DNA of 64,000 nucleotides from contig NC_135720.1 of the NCBI RefSeq assembly GCF_964656455.1, forward strand, positions 101,754,696-101,818,695, written 5' to 3'. Numbering within the stretch: position 1 is the first letter of the stretch; every line of letters starts with the position of its first letter. The position numbers were made by a program, and so were the translations under genes. The DNA is from Halichoerus grypus. Lineage: Eukaryota > Chordata > Mammalia > Carnivora > Phocidae. Shown here piece after piece: positions 58,101 through 64,000 of the stretch. Below the pieces are notes generated by a model. It was not told the origin of the DNA. It saw only the letters and a program-made list of their open reading frames with translations, and did no database searches.

Positions 58101-61100
58101 TGTACCATGTTTTTAAATAGAGTAATAGTGACACGTTAATAGGAATACATTGCTGCTTTACTAAGCAGTTATATTTATATATTTAAAGCAGTGGTTGGGA
58201 ATTTGTGTGTGTGTGTGTGAAGAACCAGATAATAAATATTTTTGGCTTTGCGGGCTACACAGTTTCTGTTAGAACTGCTCAACTTTGCCATCGTAGCTCA
58301 AAAGCAACCACAGGCAAAATGTAAACGAATGTGTATGGCTTTATTCCAGGAAACCTATTTACAAAAACAGGCAGCAGGCTGGAGTTTGCCAACCCCTGAT
58401 TAAAAGCACAATTAAGGATATGAACCTGCCAAACTTGCTATTACTCATAGGCATGGAAAGCAGTCTGGCTAGTGACAGCTTCCCAAAAGTACAAGTTCAG
58501 TAGCCAACATAGAGTAAAGCAACTATTAGAGGGATAATTTTGCCAAACCAAGTATGGTAGAGCAAGAAAAGAAAAGAAAAGAAAAGAAAAGAAAAGAAAA
58601 GGAAAGAGATGATCTCAGATTTGTATCTTTATCTTACTAAGGAGATGGGTGAGGCCCAGAGAAAAGTGACATTTCTAGGGTCAGGCAACATGCAGCAAGA
58701 TCCATTTCAATGAAGAACAACCTAGATTTATTTCACAGGAAAGAGCCATGAGAACTCCCAACTGGTTAACACTCAAAGAGAATGGCAGGTCCTGTCTCGT
58801 CGTACTATGGAAAATGACTATTTCACTGAGTTCCCAAACTGCTTGAGAAAGGATAAAAACTTCTTTGTTTTGAGGCATACCATGTGAGTGTAGACTCACA
58901 CATCTTTGACCAAAGACTGGTTCTCTATAAGTGAAGGCCAACTTCTTCTGACACTGAAACTTCAGGAGGGATACAGGTAGATCGGTTGAGGACAGAAGGA
59001 AAGAGGTTCCCACCCAGTCAGCCTGATCAGCTGAATCCAACTTGACAATCAATAGGGTGAGAGATGCCACAGCTCAATGTCTCTAAGACATGGAAAGAAA
59101 TGAAAGGCACATTTTGTATTCTGTATTTTTCAATCATAGCCCTTTTTTTTGTCATATAGCCAGAATAGCGAATTATAAAATAAAAGTAACATCTTATAAA
59201 TAAAATACTAATTAATAATATTAATGAATAAAATAAGTCTCTCTCTCTTGGTACTTACCTGGAAAGCATTGAGAAGGGCAAAGATTATATGGAATATCAA
59301 GGAAGTGCCTTCTAGAAGTGTAGCTACTCCAAAACCCCAGGTCAGTCCCAGCAATGGGGTGAGGATGGCAACATTTTTGCTGATCCTCATAATTATGGCT
59401 AGATCCTGAGACTTGGAACTGCCAATAGAGGGCCTCTGAGTGTTGACAGCAACAACCAAAACCACCACAAGATTCACGGCCACAATGACTAAGGCTGGGA
59501 CAGCAAATGCTAGAAGGGCTTTGGTACTGTCCCAGTTAAGCCAACAGGCATCGGGTCTCGTGTAGCCCTTCTCTGGCACTGTGACAGCAACGGTGGTGGC
59601 GGCAATGACCAACGGGCACCCATAGCCAACAGCAAAGCCAATGGCCATCATGCGGGATTTCATCATCCTACGGAAAACAACTAATATTCCATAGATGATG
59701 AGCAGTGCTTGGAAGAACATCCAGAAAAACAGAGAGAGGTAGAAAAAGTGGCTGAAAAATGTCAGTGCAACACACCAGTTGGAGTCCTGGGCCTTTTTGT
59801 GAAAGTTAGAGTTTATGATGAACCACACATTAGCAATCAGGAGGGACACGGCTATGTTCACGATGCACACGTGACGTATGTATGATACCTCCGTCACAAC
59901 CACCCGGGACCACACCGCGGCTTCGACGATCAGGCAAAGAATCAAGCTAAAGATGGAGATGCTGAGCCCAATGCAGGTGATGTAGTCCAGGATTTTGTTG
60001 TCTATAGATTTGGGGGACATTAGAATGGAAAAGGACATCACCATGTTGGTGTAGTTACACAAGCATTTCACTTTGTTCATGATCTCCAACGTGGTTTCAC
60101 AGGCATTCTCATCCCACCTCCTTTTCCTCGAGTGCCAGCCAACACACTGTGCCCTGGCACTGCGGGATTTGTTGATCTTCTCGAAGGTGAATAAGACTTG
60201 CTTCAGTCCTTCTGGTAAAATCACTGAAAGGACGAGACCATTTACAGGTCTAGGAAGACTCACATTTTGCAAGTGGACTTCCTTCAGTATGGTCCCCAAG
60301 GTGGGAAAGGCTATGCTGATGGCTTGGGATGCATTTGGTGGCAGGTTCCACAGCTCTTGCCTGGGAATTTCTATCATTCCTAAGATACCCTCTGTTGTAC
60401 TGTTCATGCTTGCGGAGAAATTGAACTTCTCCTCTGAGGTATTGTGGTTGATGCGAAGCCCTTTTGCCTGGATGAAGAGTTCATCCACAAGGTTCTCAGA
60501 TGCATTGTGGAGGCGGAGTTGCCTCGCAAACAGATTCACTGACTGCAACAAATCCGAGCTGGTATTTTTGTCTGGAATGAAAGCCCAATTTGAAATGGCT
60601 GCTGTGTCAAGGATGTGGTTGGCCACTTCACTATAACTCTGCAATGGAGAAAAAATGGAAATTATGCTAAGGATTTACACGTTATTGTAGAAAGTCCATT
60701 TCTAAAACCTGAAATTTCTAAAGATCAAGTGATCGGATCTTATTTGACATATTGCTCTTCAAATTCATTGTTTATTAGAATCTCATGCTGAGAGATGAGT
60801 CCTTCAGAGAGGGAAGTAAAGTAAAACAATGATTAAAATAAAATAAAAATCATAGGTAAAGTTTACCTGCTTTATTATGGGCCCCAGGGCAGCATTTCCA
60901 AACTGCAGTCTTTATAACCCAAGATTCTCATGAGATATTAATGATTGTTTAATGGAGGGAATTGGGGATAGATTCTATAAAAACCTAAATTTGAGAAATA
61001 CTGCATACTGTATCTCTATAATCCCCCCTTTTATAAAGAGGGTCAAACCTCATTAACATGTGAAAAACTTTAAAAAGTCCTGCCAGAAGGAAACCTGCTT

Positions 61101-62649
61101 AACTTTGTTTAACCCAGAATTCCTACCTCTGCTAGGTACAGATCTCCCTTTTAGAAACGGAGCCTCCATTAACATTTCTCCAAATAATTATGTTCTACAG
61201 AATGAAATTTGGGCAAGACCGGAGTAGACACAGTCTTGCTCACAGCCATCCTTTTGGGACATTTTCTTGAAAATAGTAAGTCTGTACAAAAAGATGTATT
61301 AAAAATGTGCCAACTTCTTGAAAACTTACATAAACTAGAGTGAATCAATATGCAAAATTGAAATAAAATGCCTATCCTTGTTGTTACAGTTGCTGTGGCT
61401 GTCATATTTTGGACCCTGAAAAGTACATTTGAAACTGTTAAAAGGCAAGATTTGGTTTAAAAAAAAGAAGAAATCTGTCAGTTTTTTTAACGAAATTATC
61501 AAAAAATACCTTCATTTTGTCTTGGGTAACATTATCAGACAAATCTGTAGAAATATTTCTTAGTAACTCCACTATAAATGCGATGTTTCCAGACGTGGCT
61601 TCTGATGATTTCACAACATCGAGTATGCAGGCATAATCAATTGGACAGTTCCTGCGGATTCCTTGAGCTACACTCTTCACGGGCTCTGGTGCTCGAAAGT
61701 CAAGAACGTGCACGGGTATGGATGATGCTGCTAGAGGAAGGCGTGATGCACTATTGAAGTCCTGCTTTAAAAAAAAAAAAAATCGCTCAAAAATGATTAA
61801 GTACCTAACATATGTCAGAGTAAAGGAGCTAAGGCACCAATACACCACGTGGGGAAAAGAGAGAAGCAAGTAGTCCTAAAAGGGGTTTAGATGCCAAGAA
61901 AGATGGAAAGAGTAAGATGGAGTCACACACAAATGAGAAGTTCCATCAAAATTCCCACAAGATCAGGATACTGACCTATTGCTTTCAGGACAGTGGTTTT
62001 AACTCAAGTGTGATAACAAGACAGTTTTCTCCAGAGATGTGGAAAAATGCTAAAATCAAAATCTGTCTACTTATTTTAATTTTTTGAAAGGGGAGTCTCA
62101 TGGAATTTGTGTGTGGGGGGGTGGATTTGGAGGTTGGCAGGATAAAGAATACTAAATTGCAATTTCAAGAAGTTTAGAGTTCACTAATTAGACGAAGGTA
62201 CACACAAATCCATCTTTAGAGCTCAAACTTTAACCTCTAAGCATTTACCATTGTGTGAATGAGTTTCAGATCTATTTTTAAGAAAAGATGCTGAGAGGGA
62301 GAGAGAGTGGCGGGGGGGCGGAGAGTGTCTGAGAATTTGGGTAAGTAAGGAAGGAAGGAGAAAAGACAAATTTCACCCACTCTGCCATTTTCCCAAATCT
62401 AGATCTGAGATTGTTGCACCGAACAGAACACAGGAAAATGCCTCTACCATCTCCTGGGAAATTAGCCCTGGAAGCCAATAATATGCAAATGTGTCACCTT
62501 AAAGAGTGTCTCCACAGAAAGGCTTGTACATGTTTCGGTTGATTTTTGCCACTTGTTTTGATGACATGTAAACCCTATTTCTCCATGAAAGGGCTGAGCA
62601 CAGGGCTGGCTGCAGTTGGAAGCAGGGATGCAAGGTCCTCGGCATTTCT
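55135..62649 (-). CDS. ADGRF4: ADGRF4 (GPR115), adhesion GPCR; 5'-partial gene, six exons
   Basis: Adhesion G-protein-coupled receptor of group VI, a plasma-membrane receptor. Joining exons 62649-62498, 61761-61510, 60638-59259, 56980-56939, 56479-56420 and 55188-55135 gives one frame of 645 residues plus TGA, close to the roughly 695-residue human protein minus its N-terminal exons. All introns are GT-AG. The first visible junction is inside a codon (two bases of a Glu codon open the 62649 exon); all later junctions are phase 0. Order of domains: Cys-rich N-terminal segment, GAIN-like region with about nine N-glycosylation sequons, GPS, seven membrane helices, short basic tail. Conserved 7TM marks include a Cys at the top of TM3, the Cys-Trp-Leu of ECL2 and GLTWGFG in TM6. 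The identity rests on remembered human ADGRF4, especially the WHSRKRRWDE and IGSSKSQD segments and the tail, which set it apart from ADGRF1. ADGRF2 is the closest alternative. Signal peptide and promoter are outside the window. Confidence 0.93.
55390..55583 (-). mobile_element. Can-SINE in the last ADGRF4 intron
   Basis: Reverse SINE, so in the sense direction of ADGRF4, 200 bp upstream of the terminal exon. Perfect 15-bp duplication tgcatcattattttt at 55375-55389 and 55584-55598. Confidence 0.96.
56015..56115 (+). mobile_element. MIR fragment in ADGRF4 intron
   Basis: 'tgggccttggtttccttacctatgaaatgactaggttggcctagaatctc' fits forward MIR. Confidence 0.65.
56420..56479 (-). CDS. ADGRF4: ADGRF4 exon: cytoplasmic tail
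   Basis: This 60-nt exon encodes IRDALKMRMSSLKGRSRAAE, a short, basic, Ser-rich intracellular tail. The acceptor is gtttcttcag and the donor GTAAGC; both junctions are phase 0. The peptide closely matches the remembered human ADGRF4 tail, which makes this exon one of the best markers for ADGRF4 over other ADGRF members. Confidence 0.93.
56939..56980 (-). CDS. ADGRF4: ADGRF4 microexon: end of TM7
   Basis: This 42-nt exon encodes GFFILLFGTIMDHK, which completes TM7 and starts the cytoplasmic helix-8 region. It follows directly on the LLNAFQ that ends the large exon, and both junctions are phase 0. The acceptor is gccatag with a poor pyrimidine tract; the donor is GTAATT. It was located because the family sequence requires this peptide between the large exon and IRDALK. 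Confidence 0.93.
58189..58398 (+). mobile_element. Non-autonomous hAT element in ADGRF4 intron
   Basis: CAGTGGTTGGGAA...AACCCCTG ends with 8-bp duplication atttaaag / attaaaag (58181-58188, 58399-58406). The interior matches a common mammalian MER family ('ttggctttgcgggctacac', 'ggctttattccaggaaacc'). A (TG)n run lies at 58205-58219. Confidence 0.8.
58563..58611 (+). repeat. (GAAAA)n simple repeat
   Basis: About ten GAAAA units, intronic. Confidence 0.95.
59259..60638 (-). CDS. ADGRF4: ADGRF4 large exon: GAIN domain, GPS and TM1 to TM7
   Basis: This exon is 1380 nt, 460 codons, phase 0 at both ends. Numbering from its first Ser: residues 1-160 are GAIN-like and carry sequons at N25, N45, N66, N73, N79, N102, N125 and N156, with another at N195. 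The GPS scaffold is C165, W168, W175, C180, C192, C194, but the cleavage triad reads Met-Val-Met (199-201) before SFSILM. Helices lie at about 219-240, 255-275, 290-320, 329-352, 372-398, 422-441 and 447 to the exon end. C289 and C365 can form the TM3-ECL2 disulfide. Acceptor is ctccattgcag, donor a perfect GTAAGT. The frame runs past the exon end into intron, so the final Gln before GTAAGT is taken as the last exonic residue. Confidence 0.95.
60639..61509. other. ADGRF4 intron, nothing else recognised
   Basis: Intron of 871 bp between the 84-codon exon and the large exon. No repeat or alternative exon identified. Confidence 0.7.
61510..61761 (-). CDS. ADGRF4: ADGRF4 exon: linker and start of GAIN region
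   Basis: This exon is 252 nt, 84 codons, phase 0 at both ends. It encodes a segment beginning DFNSASRLPL and ending NVTQDKMK, which continues in frame into SYSEVANHIL of the next exon. The acceptor has a 14-T tract followed by AAAGCAG. The start after the second AG was chosen because it leaves Asp first, as in the human protein. The donor is GTATTT (weak at positions +4 and +5). The segment is extracellular and holds the sequons NIS and NVT. Confidence 0.92.
61762..62497. other. ADGRF4 intron, nothing else recognised
   Basis: Intron of 736 bp. A GA-rich and G-rich patch lies at 62293-62325. No repeat identified. Confidence 0.7.
62498..62649 (-). CDS. ADGRF4: ADGRF4 exon: Cys-rich N-terminal segment
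   Basis: This 152-nt exon starts with the last two bases of a split Glu codon, then 50 codons running from KCRGPCIPASNCSQPC to SVETLFK. It is rich in cysteine (seven in about 45 residues), as in the extracellular N-terminus of ADGRF4. The acceptor is strong: a pyrimidine tract ending ttttcag just before base 62649. The donor is GTGACA, a weak site. The exon before it, which would carry the signal peptide, was searched for up to base 64000 and not seen. Confidence 0.9.
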
Positions 62650-63060
62650 CTGAAAAGGAAAAGAGAGAGGAGGGGGCCTAATTAGCGTTGCTGCGCTCTG
62701 ATGAGGCAGCTGACTCATTCTAGGGATTTGGGGATTGCTTGCTTCCCAGAGGAGGTGACACTGAGCAGTGTCCTCAGCACCAAGTAAGGCGTGCCAGGCA
62801 GACTGCGGCGCTGATGTGGAGGCAGAGTGAACTGCACATGGAGAGGAGAGGTTGCAGGTCAGACAGAAAGGCTAGTTTAGAGCACCTGAGGGGAGTGGGG
62901 AAAGAGATGAGGATGGGAGAAAAGCAGGAGTCAAGACATGAAGGACTTTGAATTCTGTGCGAATATGGGGGTTACCAGAAAACATGATTGGATTTTTGAA
63001 AGATAATTAACAATAGCATAGAGCAGAAAGCAGTAAAATTTTCTATAAAGGCCCAGATAG
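62650..63060. other. Upstream ADGRF4 intron, nothing recognised
   Basis: Searched on the minus strand for the signal-peptide exon of ADGRF4 without success. Confidence 0.5.
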
Positions 63061-63062
63061 AG

Positions 63063-63790
63063 TTGCCAGATAAAATAAAGAAAGCCCAGTTAAATACTAA
63101 TTTTATTTTCAGACACAGTCGATTCTCATTATTTGCAGTAGTTATGGTCTATGGAGTTGCTTCCACAAACACTGAATGAGGGGAAATCAAGGCAGGTTCT
63201 TACGAGCTTCTTCTCACATTTTTATCAACTGATTAATATACGAGCTCATTTTACGTGTGTTTCTATTTAAAGACACTTTATGTTGTTGATTCATTAACAT
63301 TGAACTCATGGCCAATAGCACCGTAACTCATAACAGCACATGAACAAAGCTTATCCAACATGTGAATTTTCTCCTTGAGACACATCACAGTCTCCTTAGG
63401 AACACCAGACAGCACTTCAGAACTACACTGAGGGCCATTTTAAACAGCAAAATCACAAACAAAAGCACAAAATGCAAAAAGTATGGTATTAGTAATGCCA
63501 CAAAAAGAACACTTGTTTATAGTAGGACAACTGAAACAAGAAGGCAGAGAGCCACCTTGTTTGGCTGGGAACTTGCACCTTAGCTAACTCAATTTTTCTT
63601 CTGTCTGTGAATGATCCAGAAAGCACTGTGAGTAGTGATTTAGGGGTTACAAATAAGTTTCAATGAACAGGAGAATTTACAAATACAGAATCCATGAATA
63701 ACAGGGATCAACTGAAAATATTCAGTTAAACAATGAGTAAGTTTCTAGTGTTCATATGACCCATGCAATATCATTCATGGTTTATCTGAT
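63063..63790 (+). mobile_element. MER-type palindromic element, interrupted
   Basis: 'gttgccagataaaataaagaaagcccagttaaat' on the left and 'cagttaaacaatgagtaagtttctagtg...cccatgcaatat' on the right fit a known palindromic mammalian repeat, split by the 63116 transposon. Confidence 0.5.
63116..63714 (+). mobile_element. MER-type DNA transposon with inverted ends
   Basis: Starts cagtcgattctcattattt and ends with the inverse of cagttgatccctgttattc (about 14 of 19 matching). The interior resembles a common Tigger/mariner-like mammalian MER. Target duplication unclear. Confidence 0.55.
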
Positions 63791-63834
63791 ATTTAAGTTT
63801 AATGAGGCATTGCATATTTTTATTTGCTAAATAT

Positions 63835-64000
63835 GACCACTCTGGCCAGAGTATAAATATTTTCAGTGTTGTAGGCCATGTGGTCTTTATCAAAACTACA
63901 TAACTCTGCCTTTGTGACATAAGACAATCAAAGACAATATGTAAATAAATGGGCATGGCTCTGTTCCAATAAAACTTTATTTCTAAAACCTGGTGGCAGG
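63835..64000 (+). mobile_element. Non-autonomous hAT element, cut by window end
   Basis: Same family as 58189-58398: 'gccagagtataaatattttcagtgttgtaggccatgtgg' and 'gttccaataaaactttatttctaaaacctgg'. Confidence 0.75.

Noticed and set aside
58681..59070. 129-codon minus-strand frame between ADGRF4 exons
   Set aside because: It lies in the intron between the large exon and the microexon. The ADGRF4 frame joins cleanly without it, and it has no receptor-like sequence.
60073..60636. 187-codon plus-strand open frame
   Set aside because: Antisense shadow of the large ADGRF4 exon.
62739..62951. Possible upstream ADGRF4 exon
   Set aside because: It lies on the wrong strand and has no signal peptide. 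The expected N-terminal sequence was not found here.
1..64000. tRNA genes suggested by the tRNA-like heads of the SINEs
   Set aside because: All A/B-box-like matches noticed lie within Can-SINE copies with poly(A) tails and target duplications.

Overview
This window is mammalian nuclear DNA, most likely from an arctoid carnivore (bear, seal or mustelid group). The main evidence is more than fifteen copies of the carnivore tRNA-Lys-derived SINE (Can-SINE). Many have the bear/seal/mustelid-type body and (AAATAA)n tail rather than the dog SINEC_Cf or cat versions. They sit among carnivore L1 ends, MIR, L2, MaLR-type LTRs and hAT DNA transposons. There are no operons, CRISPR arrays or other prokaryotic features.

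The only protein-coding gene I can support is on the minus strand at the right end (55135-62649). It is ADGRF4 (GPR115), an adhesion G-protein-coupled receptor. Six coding exons can be read with intact splice sites and one continuous frame: a Cys-rich N-terminal exon, an 84-codon exon, a 460-codon exon carrying most of the GAIN domain, the GPS motif and the 7TM bundle, a 42-nt microexon ending TM7, a 60-nt exon and a terminal exon with the stop. Together they give 645 residues. The signal-peptide exon(s) are not in the window and should lie beyond base 64000. The GPS has the expected Cys/Trp scaffold, but the catalytic His-Leu-Thr is replaced by Met-Val-Met, so the receptor should not self-cleave.

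Bases 1 to about 55100 hold no recognisable gene. From human synteny the next gene downstream of ADGRF4 should be OPN5, but none of its exons were found. This 55 kb reads as intergenic DNA with clear archaeology. Bases 7840-10830 are an old L1 broken by a SINE, an LTR and a solo class I retroviral LTR. Bases 13001-13761 are a twin-primed (5'-inverted) L1 with target-site duplication. Bases 20923-23672 are a decayed autonomous hAT-Charlie transposon that later took a 70-bp L1 stub and a SINE. Bases 28590-31950 are an old L1 with a tandemly duplicated 5' end. Bases 54134-54909 are a carnivore L1 hit by a SINE.

Two repeat-poor stretches (about 2000-3100 and 33350-34110) and three strong motif matches (CTCF-like at 39400 and 52145, a full CRE palindrome at 14332) are the best regulatory candidates. 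I found no convincing undescribed biological system. The most notable items are the cleavage-dead GPS, the modular phase-0 3' end of ADGRF4 and the nested transposon structures.
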